Shown piece by piece: positions 8,762 through 17,525 of a stretch of 50,286 nt of DNA. Under the pieces are notes generated by a model, which searched no databases, had not been told where the DNA came from, and saw only the letters and a program-made list of their open reading frames with translations. The position numbers were made by a program, and so were the translations under genes. How positions within the stretch are numbered: position 1 is the stretch's first letter; each line of letters begins with the position of its first letter. The stretch spans positions 1-50,286 of the IMG/VR virus record IMGVR_UViG_3300025617_000935; one strand, written 5' to 3'. Origin of the DNA: a virus.

Positions 8762-10717
8762 ATGTATGATATAATATTTATTGGCGAAAAAAATAAACAA
8801 TGGAAATCAGCAAAACACCGATTTCCTCTGTTAAAACATGCAAATACACTAGATGATGCAAAGCGTATTTGTATTACTAAGATGTTTTGGGTAGTGTGGC
8901 CTGACATTACAATAAACGATGATTTTAACTTTGATTACGAGGTAGATGCGTGGAGCACTGATTATGTTCATGTATTTAAAAATAATGAGTTTTATGATGG
9001 CGTTTCGCTAATACCTAAAAATGCAACAATCTCAGATAGAGAGTTACAGCATCGATTTTTTGTTAACAAAAAAGAAGTAGATATACAAGTTAGTAAACCT
9101 CGTCCGTATGATGTATTTAATGTTGATACATACGAAGAATATATAAACGCATTAGAAACTAGCACAACTGATATGTTTTGGATGAGTACCGCTAATATTA
9201 GTATTGATACAGAATTTGTTAACACGTTCTACATATCACATCACGAACAGATTGACAGAAAACAAAACCATGTATTTATACATCAAGTAGATGGCGAAGA
9301 TTTGTACAATGGTTTATTTTTATGCAGCAAACACGTTCCGTTAAGTAAACGAGAAGTAGAATATAGATTTCCTGTAAATCGAAAAGAACACGATATAGTT
9401 GCAAGCGGCCCTTGTAAGTATGATGTATTTGAAATAGATACTTATGAAGATTATTTACAAGCAATTGAAACTAGTACAACTGAGATGTTTTGGATGAGTA
9501 GTCCTAACATTGATGTAGATACTAATGTTGTTAACACGTTCTACATACCACATCATATTCAGATTGACAGAAAACAAAATCATGCATTTATACATCAAGT
9601 AGATGGCGAAGATTTATACAATGGTGTATTTTTGTGCAGTAAACATTTACCTTTATCCAAAAAAGAAGTAGAATATAGATTTCCTGTAAATCGAAAAGAA
9701 CACGATATAGTTGCAAGTGTTGCTGGTAAGTACAATATATTTAATGTTGATACATATGAAGAATATATAAACGCATTAGAAACTAGCACAACTGAGATGT
9801 TTTACATTATTCCTCCAACGGTAACAGTTTGTAAAGATTTTATGTTTGATGATTATTTTGAACATTCTAATACTTTTGATAGACGTATTAATCATGTATT
9901 CCTAAATGGTAAGTTTCATGATGGTATTATACTTTGCAGTAAATATGCTAAAATCAGTAAACGTGAATGGCACTTTAAATTTATTGCTAACAAAAAAGAA
10001 GTTGATATACAAGCAAGTACACCTAACCCTTACGATATTGTTTTTATTAGTTATCAAGAACCAAATGCAGATGAAAACTTTGAAAATTTAAAAACTAGAT
10101 TTCCAGACAGAGTAATACATAGAGTACACGGAGTTAAAGGAATACATCAAGCACATATTGAAGCAGCAAAAGTATGTGATACACCTATGTTTTATATAGT
10201 TGATGGTGATGCCGTAGTTGTTGATGATTTTAATTTTGATTGGCAAGTTCCTGCTTGGCAGTATAATCACGTACATGTATGGCGCAGTAAAAATCCAGTA
10301 AATGGATTGGTTTACGGATATGGTGGCATTAAGTTATTTCCGAGACTCGAAACACTTAATATGGACACTAGCAAACCTGACATGACTACAAGTATTAGTG
10401 ATAAGTTTGTAGCTATGCCAAAGGTTTCAAATATCACAGCATTTAATACAGATCCTTTTAATGCGTGGAAAAGTGCATTTAGAGAATGTGCAAAGTTATC
10501 AAGTAAAGTCATTGATAGGCAAAAGAGTAAGGAAACTAATGAACGTTTAAGGACTTGGTGTATACATATGATACCCGATACTCCGTTTGGAGAAGATGCT
10601 CTGCAAGGAGCAAAGGCAGGAACAGCATATGGTACTAGAAACAAAGGCAATGTTGAAGCATTAAAAAATATTAATGACTTTGATTGGTTAAAGGAAAAAT
10701 TTAATGGAAATACATAA
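8762..10717 (+). CDS. Repeat protein with C-terminal glycosyltransferase-like domain
   Basis: 651 residues from the ATG at 8762; an upstream in-frame TTG (8732) lies inside the promoter and is rejected. The protein has an N-terminal divergent unit (to about residue 114) and three units of about 104 residues, each with YDVF.(V/I)DTYE(E/D)Y, E(T)STT(D/E)MF, a FYI.HH block, a LYNG or HDG block, and a conserved (V/A)NRKEHDI-type end. The last 220 residues are homologous to the protein at 3294-4226 (SYQEPNADENF, RVHGVKG, IVDGDA, YGYGGIK), a GT-like domain. The repeats look like truncated, partly degenerate versions of the same N-terminal lobe. First gene of the island. Role unknown; sugar transfer is an inference. 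Confidence 0.75.
   Translation: MYDIIFIGEKNKQWKSAKHRFPLLKHANTLDDAKRICITKMFWVVWPDITINDDFNFDYEVDAWSTDYVHVFKNNEFYDGVSLIPKNATISDRELQHRFFVNKKEVDIQVSKPRPYDVFNVDTYEEYINALETSTTDMFWMSTANISIDTEFVNTFYISHHEQIDRKQNHVFIHQVDGEDLYNGLFLCSKHVPLSKREVEYRFPVNRKEHDIVASGPCKYDVFEIDTYEDYLQAIETSTTEMFWMSSPNIDVDTNVVNTFYIPHHIQIDRKQNHAFIHQVDGEDLYNGVFLCSKHLPLSKKEVEYRFPVNRKEHDIVASVAGKYNIFNVDTYEEYINALETSTTEMFYIIPPTVTVCKDFMFDDYFEHSNTFDRRINHVFLNGKFHDGIILCSKYAKISKREWHFKFIANKKEVDIQASTPNPYDIVFISYQEPNADENFENLKTRFPDRVIHRVHGVKGIHQAHIEAAKVCDTPMFYIVDGDAVVVDDFNFDWQVPAWQYNHVHVWRSKNPVNGLVYGYGGIKLFPRLETLNMDTSKPDMTTSISDKFVAMPKVSNITAFNTDPFNAWKSAFRECAKLSSKVIDRQKSKETNERLRTWCIHMIPDTPFGEDALQGAKAGTAYGTRNKGNVEALKNINDFDWLKEKFNGNT
9104..10027 (+). 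repeat. Three tandem coding repeats of about 312 bp
   Basis: Units run at about 9104-9415, 9416-9727 and 9728-10027. Parts are identical at the DNA level: 9352-9405 equals 9664-9717 (54 bp, offset 312), and a stretch starting at 9121 recurs nearly unchanged at 9745 (offset 624). The retained DNA identity indicates recent duplication or gene conversion. Confidence 0.85.
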
Positions 10718-11744
10718 GATATTAGATAGATTTGAAATATTAAATCCACAAGATGAATATTTTAAAAACTTACGCCGTGCATATATTGATTCCGATTTGA
10801 GTTCTATATTAGAGTTTACGCCTAATGATGATCTGCGTAGTGCTATTTTAACAAAAAATATTTACAGTATTTTTCGATGTATAGACAATACACGAGCTGT
10901 CGGCGACATTGAAGACTTGCGTAAAGCAGTATTAGAACAAAATATACATAGTTTATTTAGATTGCTTCCGGGCAACGAAGATTTAAGAAAAGCAGTTCTT
11001 GAAGATAATATGCATAGTATTTTTAGATTAGTAGGCAACGAAGATCTAAAAAAAGCTGTAATGGATGACAATATATGGAGTCTATTTAGGCTGTTAAAAT
11101 ATAAAAGCAGTACATATTTTGTTGATGCATTTAAAAACTTTGAAACCAATGATATTCAAATAGACGAAGATTGTTTTAGTAGAGGACAACTTCGGAGTAA
11201 ACTTTGGTTAGTAGATGAACTTAAAAAGTGTAATGTCGAACTAGGTAAAGTATTTCTATGTGCAGGGTGGTATGCTACTCTTGCTACTATGTTATTTGAA
11301 AGTGATATAAAAATAGATTTTATTCGGAGTTTTGATGTTGATCCAGATGTTTGGAAAATAGCCGAAGTATTTAACAAACCTTGGGTTGCCGATAACTGGA
11401 AGTTTAAAGCCAGCACCGAAGACATACACAAAATAAGATTTGACGAACATGTATACGATGTAAACAAAACAGACGGTACAACTCAGCGATTGTGGACAAC
11501 TCCAGATACTGTTATCAACACAAGTTGCGAACATATAAATAACTTTGATAGTTGGTATGACAGCATAGCATACGGAAGTTTAGTAATAATGCAAAGTAAT
11601 AACTATTTTGAAATCAACGAACATGTTAACTGCCACGAAACACTTGAAAGTTTTGCAAAACAAGTACCCCTTGGCGAAGAGTTATACAGTGGCGAACTAG
11701 AACTAGAAAAATATAAAAGGTTTATGCGAATTGGATATAAGTGA
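10704..11744 (+). CDS. Short-repeat protein fused to a class I methyltransferase-like domain
   Basis: 346 residues, overlapping the previous gene by 14 bases. Residues about 22-131 hold five helical repeats of 21-28 residues with the core DLRKAVLE.N(I/M)HS(I/L)FRL. From about residue 150 the sequence looks like a Rossmann methyltransferase: KVFLCAGWYATLATML followed by IRSFDVDPDVW, the usual glycine-strand and acidic-strand positions, then VINTSCEHI. The SAM-binding glycine motif is degenerate (CAGWYA), so activity is uncertain. Target unknown. The repeats may be a scaffold or a modification substrate. Confidence 0.65.
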   Translation: MEIHKILDRFEILNPQDEYFKNLRRAYIDSDLSSILEFTPNDDLRSAILTKNIYSIFRCIDNTRAVGDIEDLRKAVLEQNIHSLFRLLPGNEDLRKAVLEDNMHSIFRLVGNEDLKKAVMDDNIWSLFRLLKYKSSTYFVDAFKNFETNDIQIDEDCFSRGQLRSKLWLVDELKKCNVELGKVFLCAGWYATLATMLFESDIKIDFIRSFDVDPDVWKIAEVFNKPWVADNWKFKASTEDIHKIRFDEHVYDVNKTDGTTQRLWTTPDTVINTSCEHINNFDSWYDSIAYGSLVIMQSNNYFEINEHVNCHETLESFAKQVPLGEELYSGELELEKYKRFMRIGYK

Positions 11745-11955
11745 TTTAAATGTACGTGAGTTACAAAAAGAAAGTGCAAGAGCTCTTAGTACAATACAAG
11801 CAACCAACAATAATATTTGGCAGTTTAATAAGAAAGCACATCATAATAGTCAAAACTGGTACAAGGCTGTTATTGAATGGTATATAGAACAGTATGGCGA
11901 CCTGCCTAGCAAGGTTGGTCCTGGTAAAGATGTAAAGTTGATAATGGATGTATAA
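11731..11955 (+). CDS. Small hypothetical protein, 74 aa
   Basis: Starts at a TTG that overlaps the previous stop and ends 8 bases into the next rSAM gene, so it fills the gap exactly as an operon gene would. The sequence is helical and polar, with a tryptophan/asparagine-rich middle (NNNIWQFNKKAHHNSQNWYKAVIEWYIEQYG) and a C-terminal GDLPSKVGPGKD. No family recognised. Its position immediately ahead of four rSAM genes makes it a possible substrate or carrier peptide, but no leader or core repeat is visible. Confidence 0.55.
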   Translation: MDISDLNVRELQKESARALSTIQATNNNIWQFNKKAHHNSQNWYKAVIEWYIEQYGDLPSKVGPGKDVKLIMDV

Positions 11956-13027
11956 GTACGAAGATATAAAAACAATACATTTAGAAAACACACAAAACTG
12001 TCAAGCAAGTTGTCCGATGTGTGATCGCAATCAAAACGGTGGCGCACTAAATCCTCATATAGATCTAAGCGAACTTACAATAGATGATTGTAAACGTATA
12101 TTTGAGCCTGAGTTTATTGCACAACTGAACACTATGTATATGTGCGGCAACTTAGGTGACCCTATTGTAGCAAGAGATACATTGGAAATATTCAAATACT
12201 TTAGACTGCATAATCCTACAATGTGGTTGAGCATGAATACCAACGCTGGAGCAAAGAGTGTCGAATGGTGGGCAGAGCTTGCAGATGTTATTAATAACAA
12301 AGGCGCAGTTATATTCAGTGTAGACGGGTTGCGTGATACTAATCATCTTTATCGACAAGGCGTAAACTGGGACAATGTAGAGCGTAACATGCGGGCGTTT
12401 ATAGATGCTGGCGGTAGAGCACGTTGGGACTTTTTAATATTTGAACACAACCAACATCAAGTTGAAGAAGCAGAAGCACTTGCAAATGCTTGGGGATGCG
12501 AAAGATTTGTTAAGAAGAAAACTGGCAGATTTGTAACAGCACAAAGTGAAAAGAAAGAATCACATCAAGCAGTAAATCGCAAAGGTGAACAAACTGCCAA
12601 ACTTAAAAAACCTGATGCCAAGTATTTAAACAAGGCACTCGAAACATACGACAAAGTAAAAGAAAAACACGGAAGTATGGATACTTATTATGATCGTGCT
12701 GCTATACATTGTAAAGTAAAAGACGAAGGCAACTTGTTTATTACAGCAGAAGGACTTGCTATGCCGTGTTGTTGGACAGCTGGACGTATGTACAAATGGT
12801 GGCACAAAGATCCTAAGCAAGAACAAGTATGGGATTTTGTTGATGCAGCTGGAGGCAAAGATGCTATTAGTGCTAAAAAACATGGATTACGTGCAGTATT
12901 TGAAACAGGCATTTTTGATAATATACAAAATAGTTGGGATAAGAAAAGTATAGCTGATGGAAAACTAAAAGTATGCAGCATGAAATGCGGAGTTGAGTTT
13001 GATCCATTTGCAGAGCAGTTTAAATGA
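11948..13027 (+). CDS. Radical SAM protein with SPASM-like C-terminus
   Basis: 359 residues. Cluster motif C18-x3-C22-x2-C25 (NCQASCPMCDRNQ); CGNLGDPI takes the place of the usual GGEP. The C-terminal region has IHCKVKDEGNLFITAEG..MPCCW and, at the end, CSMKC, consistent with a SPASM/twitch auxiliary cluster. It is a paralogue of the genes at 14196 and 33188, which share the CGxxGDP/CGNVDEP and PCC(W/F) blocks. SPASM enzymes commonly modify peptides or proteins (established for the family); the substrate here is unknown. It overlaps the small ORF before it by 8 bases and shares ATGA with the next gene. Confidence 0.87.
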   Translation: MYKYEDIKTIHLENTQNCQASCPMCDRNQNGGALNPHIDLSELTIDDCKRIFEPEFIAQLNTMYMCGNLGDPIVARDTLEIFKYFRLHNPTMWLSMNTNAGAKSVEWWAELADVINNKGAVIFSVDGLRDTNHLYRQGVNWDNVERNMRAFIDAGGRARWDFLIFEHNQHQVEEAEALANAWGCERFVKKKTGRFVTAQSEKKESHQAVNRKGEQTAKLKKPDAKYLNKALETYDKVKEKHGSMDTYYDRAAIHCKVKDEGNLFITAEGLAMPCCWTAGRMYKWWHKDPKQEQVWDFVDAAGGKDAISAKKHGLRAVFETGIFDNIQNSWDKKSIADGKLKVCSMKCGVEFDPFAEQFK

Positions 13028-14199
13028 AGCCGTATTGGAAAGACAAAACATTTTGTTATGCACCATTTAACCAAATATATTTTGGAAGAAACGGCGTTGT
13101 AAAACCTTGCTGTGCAGCTACCAATAGTTTTGGCAACTACAACTATAGTTCTATAAAAAATGTGTACAACAGCAAATCTGCAAAGCTCACTCGCCAGGAT
13201 TTTTTACAAGGAAACTATCCTAAAAATAACTGTCAGTCGTGTAGTAGTTTTTACAATCAAACCGGCAGCATACACAATGTACAAATGTTTTCAAATGAAA
13301 ATGCATACAAGGCAATGCATCATAGTAAACAAGTAATGAATGCCGACCTAACAGATCAAAAACCTATTTTTGTTGATTTACTTGTAAGTAATAACTGTAA
13401 TTTTGCATGTTTAGGATGCGAATCCGAACTTAGTAGTACATGGGCAAAAAACTATACTGATATAGAAATACAAAGAGATTTAGATATACGACATACTAAT
13501 GTATCCAGCGAATGGAGTAATAATATAGATCCTATTATTGAATACATTTTAGAACATGCGGATACAATACAATCAATACATTGTAACGGAGGTGAGCCCT
13601 TCATGCAAGAACAATACTACAAACTATTTGATGTATTGATTGATAACAAAATATTTGACATACACATTACATCGCATACAAATGGCAGTGTAAGTACATA
13701 CAAAGGCAAAGATATTGTAAATGATTATCTGTCAAAGTTTACAAATTTTGATATCACATTTAGTCATGATCATTTTGGCAAGCGTGGCACATATATTAGA
13801 TATCCGCTGGTAGAAGAAAAATGGTTAAAAAACTACAACAGAATAAAACAAGTTGCAAAAGTACACGTACAAACAAGTTATAGTTTGTTTAATGCACTAA
13901 CTATAGATACACTAGAAGAATGGTATATTGACAACGGCATTGATATGGACAATTGGATTTTGTTACCATGGCACGGGCCAACAGCATACACTCCGGTTCT
14001 ACTAAATGATCAGCAAATGATGTTTGCAAATTCAAAGTTATACAAACTACAAAAAAATCATCGATTATTTGATTATCTAAATATACGTGAAGATAATCCT
14101 AATCTTCATCGTAACTTTAAAAAAACAATAGAGATGTGGGACCAAAAAAGGAATACTAACTTTGTAGAAACCTTTCCGGAGTTAGCAGAACTAATATGA
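13024..14199 (+). CDS. N-twitch radical SAM protein
   Basis: 391 residues. N-terminal Cys block FCYAPFNQIYFGRNGVVKPCC (C11, C29, C30) followed by C70-x2-C73, then the rSAM motif C125-x3-C129-x2-C132 (NCNFACLGCESELS) and SIHCNGGEPF. This is the layout of the twitch-domain rSAM family: an N-terminal auxiliary cluster ahead of the barrel. The C-terminus contains the family ending FVETFPELAEL, seen also at the ends of the proteins at 4226 and 15257. ATGA overlap on both sides shows tight coupling with the SPASM-type rSAM genes flanking it. Confidence 0.85.
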   Translation: MKPYWKDKTFCYAPFNQIYFGRNGVVKPCCAATNSFGNYNYSSIKNVYNSKSAKLTRQDFLQGNYPKNNCQSCSSFYNQTGSIHNVQMFSNENAYKAMHHSKQVMNADLTDQKPIFVDLLVSNNCNFACLGCESELSSTWAKNYTDIEIQRDLDIRHTNVSSEWSNNIDPIIEYILEHADTIQSIHCNGGEPFMQEQYYKLFDVLIDNKIFDIHITSHTNGSVSTYKGKDIVNDYLSKFTNFDITFSHDHFGKRGTYIRYPLVEEKWLKNYNRIKQVAKVHVQTSYSLFNALTIDTLEEWYIDNGIDMDNWILLPWHGPTAYTPVLLNDQQMMFANSKLYKLQKNHRLFDYLNIREDNPNLHRNFKKTIEMWDQKRNTNFVETFPELAELI

Positions 14200-15260
14200 T
14201 TAAAAAAGTTGAACTAGAAATAACCAGCGATTGTAATGCAGCCTGTCCAGGGTGTGCAAGAACACTCAACAAAGATTTGTTGCAAATAAACAGTTTTACA
14301 TTGCAAGATTTGCAACGTATTTTTCCACCTGCAGATTACAATGAAGTAGAGTTCAAGTTTTGTGGAGTGCTTGGAGATCCTATTACTAATCCTGATTGTT
14401 TGGCCATGACAGAGTACCTTCTTAGTCAAGGTGCTTATTGCGAATATAGTACCAACGGCGGATATAATAACGCAGCGTGGTGGAAACAACTAGGCGAACT
14501 TGCATCAATGTATATTGGAAAGTTGCATATACATTTTTGTATTGACGGACACAAAAACACCAATCACATATATAGAGTAAACACCAAATGGAGTGTTGTA
14601 GAACGCAACATTATAGCATTTTCTGAAGCAGCACCAGAACGTCATGCTACATGGATTTATATTATTTTTGATCACAATGAGCAAGAGTTAGTTACTGCTA
14701 GAGCACATGCCGCAGTATTAGGATTTGATTTTGCTACACGTACTGGAATGCGTAATAGTTATCACGATTGGGTTGCAAAAATAAAAACTAAAAAACAAAC
14801 GGAACAAAAAGTTATTACAACTACAGGCAGTAAAGAGCATAGTAAAAAAGATATAATGAAAGACTTGGATAAGTTTATTACTGAGTATAAATCTCATAAA
14901 GCTGATGCCGAAAAAACTAAAGAAGTAGTTGACAGTATTATATGTAAGTATATCCATGAAGGTGAAATATTTATAGCAAGTGATCAGACTATGTGGCCAT
15001 GTTGTTTTTTATGGGATAGTGCATTTAAAAACAGAGAAAGTATAATGCAGAAACTAAACAGATTTGAACCTGGTTGGAATAGTTTACTGTTGCACACCAA
15101 AGAAGAAGTAATGCAACACCCTTGGTATAAAGATCTATTAACAGCAAGTTGGCAACCAAGTCATCCATTACATCTTAGTAGATGTATTAGAACATGTGCA
15201 AAAAATAAAGCATATCACAATGAAATAAACTACGCAGATAAAGGTATAAGTACAGTATGA
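14196..15260 (+). CDS. Radical SAM protein with SPASM-like C-terminus (paralogue)
   Basis: 354 residues. Cluster motif C13-x3-C17-x2-C20 (DCNAACPGCARTL), CGVLGDPIT in the GGEP position, and a C-terminal block ICKYIHEGEIFIAS...WPCCFLWD ending with CIRTC. Same plan as 11948-13027 and 33188-34264. A lysine-rich linker of about 50 residues (KTKKQTEQ...SKKDIMKDLDK) sits between barrel and C-terminal cluster, also seen in the other two. Probably peptide- or protein-directed by analogy with SPASM enzymes. ATGA overlap with neighbours. Confidence 0.87.
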   Translation: MIKKVELEITSDCNAACPGCARTLNKDLLQINSFTLQDLQRIFPPADYNEVEFKFCGVLGDPITNPDCLAMTEYLLSQGAYCEYSTNGGYNNAAWWKQLGELASMYIGKLHIHFCIDGHKNTNHIYRVNTKWSVVERNIIAFSEAAPERHATWIYIIFDHNEQELVTARAHAAVLGFDFATRTGMRNSYHDWVAKIKTKKQTEQKVITTTGSKEHSKKDIMKDLDKFITEYKSHKADAEKTKEVVDSIICKYIHEGEIFIASDQTMWPCCFLWDSAFKNRESIMQKLNRFEPGWNSLLLHTKEEVMQHPWYKDLLTASWQPSHPLHLSRCIRTCAKNKAYHNEINYADKGISTV

Positions 15261-16654
15261 GCAAAGTAAGTGACACATTTTGTATTCTTCCATGGGTACA
15301 CCTAAGTACAAGGCCAGATGGCAGTATGAGAGTATGCTGTACAGCAAACGCTAGTAGTGTAGGTGCTACTAATGATAAAGAGCATGGCGGCCAAGTTGGC
15401 ATTCTTAAAACAGATGACGGCAAGCCAAACAACCTAAATGTAACAGACTTTCAAACTGCTTGGAACAGCAAGTATATGAAAAATGTACGCAAGCAGATGA
15501 TGAATGGCGAAAAACCTCCAAGTTGTTTAAAGTGCTACAGAGAAGAAGCAGCAGGACATAATAGCAAACGTATGTGGGAAACAGCGTATTGGAGTCAGCG
15601 TACTGATGTTGACAAACTGATTGCTGATACTACAGAAGATGGAGAAGTACCGCCTAACTTGGCATACATTGATTTACGCTTTGGTACCAAGTGTCAGCTT
15701 GCTTGTGTTATGTGTAGTCCGCATGATAGTAGTGGTTGGATTAAAGATTACAAATCAATTTTTCCTGAAGTAAAAAATGAAAGTCTCAAAGAGACAATGC
15801 AATGGCAAGACAAAGGCAGCACCAACGGTAGTAGCTACAACTGGCACAAACAAAATCCTGTATTTTGGCAACAGTTCTATGATCAAATGGGTAGTATGCA
15901 ACAGATTTATTTTGCCGGCGGCGAAAGTCTTATCATTGAAGAACACTACGAAATATTAGAACATGCTATTAAGATGGGTTATGCTAAAGACTTAGAACTA
16001 AGGTACAACTCAAATGGCGTAGAATGGCGAGACGATTTGTTTGATTTGTGGAAAGAATTTAAACTAGTACGTTTTCATTACAGTATAGACAGCATTAAAG
16101 AAATGAATGACTATATTCGTTATCCAAGTAAATGGAAACGTCAAGAAGAAGTATTTCATATACTTGACAACGAAACAAGTAACAATGTAGAAATCACTGT
16201 AGCATGTGCAGTACAAGCATTAAACATATATTACATACCAGATTTTATTCGTTGGAAACTAGAACAAAAATTTAAAAAGATTAATATGTGGCCATTTGGC
16301 GCCGGCGGCGTAAACTATCACTTTGTATACCATCCACCGCACCTAAATGTTAAAGTGCTGCCAGAATGGTTTAAAGCAGAAGTACGTAAAAAGTATGAAG
16401 AGTTTTATCCATGGTGGGAAGAAAACTGGGAACTAGGTATTCCTAGTTGGCACAAAGGTAAAGTAACCAAAGCAATGTTTGACGCCGCTCCTTATGGTAT
16501 TAAACGTCTTAACGGTATGCTACAGTTTATGGAATCAGAGGACTGGAGCAGACGCTTGCCGGAAATGCAAGAGTTTATAAACCTATGCGACAAACAACGT
16601 GGTATTACATTTGCTGAAACATTTCCTGAGATGAAAGATATTTTTGATGGATGA
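15257..16654 (+). CDS. N-twitch radical SAM protein
   Basis: 465 residues. N-terminal block FCILPWVHLSTRPDGSMRVCC (C9, C27, C28), then C90-x2-C93 (SCLKCYREEAAGHNSKR), the rSAM motif C146-x3-C150-x2-C153 (KCQLACVMCSPHDSS) and FAGGESLI replacing GGEP. Matches the twitch-domain rSAM family in length and order. Followed by a QueC-like gene that overlaps its stop by 8 bases; the rSAM/QueC-like alternation repeats in the next three genes. Substrate unknown. Confidence 0.87.
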   Translation: MSKVSDTFCILPWVHLSTRPDGSMRVCCTANASSVGATNDKEHGGQVGILKTDDGKPNNLNVTDFQTAWNSKYMKNVRKQMMNGEKPPSCLKCYREEAAGHNSKRMWETAYWSQRTDVDKLIADTTEDGEVPPNLAYIDLRFGTKCQLACVMCSPHDSSGWIKDYKSIFPEVKNESLKETMQWQDKGSTNGSSYNWHKQNPVFWQQFYDQMGSMQQIYFAGGESLIIEEHYEILEHAIKMGYAKDLELRYNSNGVEWRDDLFDLWKEFKLVRFHYSIDSIKEMNDYIRYPSKWKRQEEVFHILDNETSNNVEITVACAVQALNIYYIPDFIRWKLEQKFKKINMWPFGAGGVNYHFVYHPPHLNVKVLPEWFKAEVRKKYEEFYPWWEENWELGIPSWHKGKVTKAMFDAAPYGIKRLNGMLQFMESEDWSRRLPEMQEFINLCDKQRGITFAETFPEMKDIFDG

Positions 16655-17525
16655 TACTAAGTACTTAGGCTATTTAGAACTACATTATAAAAAAAGAAAT
16701 TTTGTCGATCAGTTTGAAAAAAAGAACTATCCTCGAAGATATCCCACTGTTTATAGAATAAACAACCTGCCTATACATCTTGATAAACATGCAAAAAAAA
16801 TATTAGTAGCATTTAGTGGAGGTGCCGACAGCAGTCTATTACTTTATATGTTGTGTACACTTATTAAAAGAGAAAAGCTAAAAACAAAAATAGATGTATA
16901 CACAATGATACGTTTTTGGGAACAAAAGCCTTGGCTAAAACCAATGGCGGAAGATGCTTTTAGATATTTAAAAAAACAGTTTCCAAATATCATTGGTATG
17001 CAGCATTGGGGATTCTTGCCACACGAATTTGAAACTGTACCTTTAAAAAATCTAAATCTACCCAACTTGACATTACCTTCAATGGCAAAATGCGATGTAC
17101 TAATAACTCACGGTTATCAAGAATATTTAATAAAATCTTATAACTATGAATGGGTATATAGCGGAACAACTATGAATCCTCCGATAGACAATGATCAGGC
17201 TCCTGAGTTTCGTAATGAAACAGTTGTTAAGGATAACTGGGATTGGGTTATTACAGGATCCTGCATTAATCCATTTGGACTACTTAGAAAAAACTATACA
17301 ATGGCACAGTACATTAACTATAGACTAGATGATTTATTAAAGTTAACACGAAGTTGTGAAGCTGGCATAGTTGATATTAAAGAAGATTACAAAACTAAAT
17401 ATCCTCCAGAATGCGGAACTTGTTTTTTCTGTCAGGAAAAAGAATGGGGCAAAAATAATGCACAAGGATTTTTATTAGATATGCCAAAACAAAAACAAAG
17501 TTTATGGGAGAAAATCTTTGGCTAG
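16647..17525 (+). CDS. QueC-like PP-loop ATPase
   Basis: 292 residues from the ATG at 16647. The pyrophosphatase loop is SGGADS at 57-62 (KKILVAFSGGADSSLLLYMLC). The C-terminus carries SCEAG...ECGTCFFCQEKEWG, the Cys-plus-CxxCxxC zinc arrangement of QueC-type enzymes. QueC adenylates a carboxylate and converts it with ammonia to amide and then nitrile (established for QueC). Here the insert between the loop and the zinc site is different and no other queuosine genes are present, so the substrate is probably not CDG. Four further copies lie at 18845, 27734, 32485 and 42591. Confidence 0.8.
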   Translation: MDDTKYLGYLELHYKKRNFVDQFEKKNYPRRYPTVYRINNLPIHLDKHAKKILVAFSGGADSSLLLYMLCTLIKREKLKTKIDVYTMIRFWEQKPWLKPMAEDAFRYLKKQFPNIIGMQHWGFLPHEFETVPLKNLNLPNLTLPSMAKCDVLITHGYQEYLIKSYNYEWVYSGTTMNPPIDNDQAPEFRNETVVKDNWDWVITGSCINPFGLLRKNYTMAQYINYRLDDLLKLTRSCEAGIVDIKEDYKTKYPPECGTCFFCQEKEWGKNNAQGFLLDMPKQKQSLWEKIFG

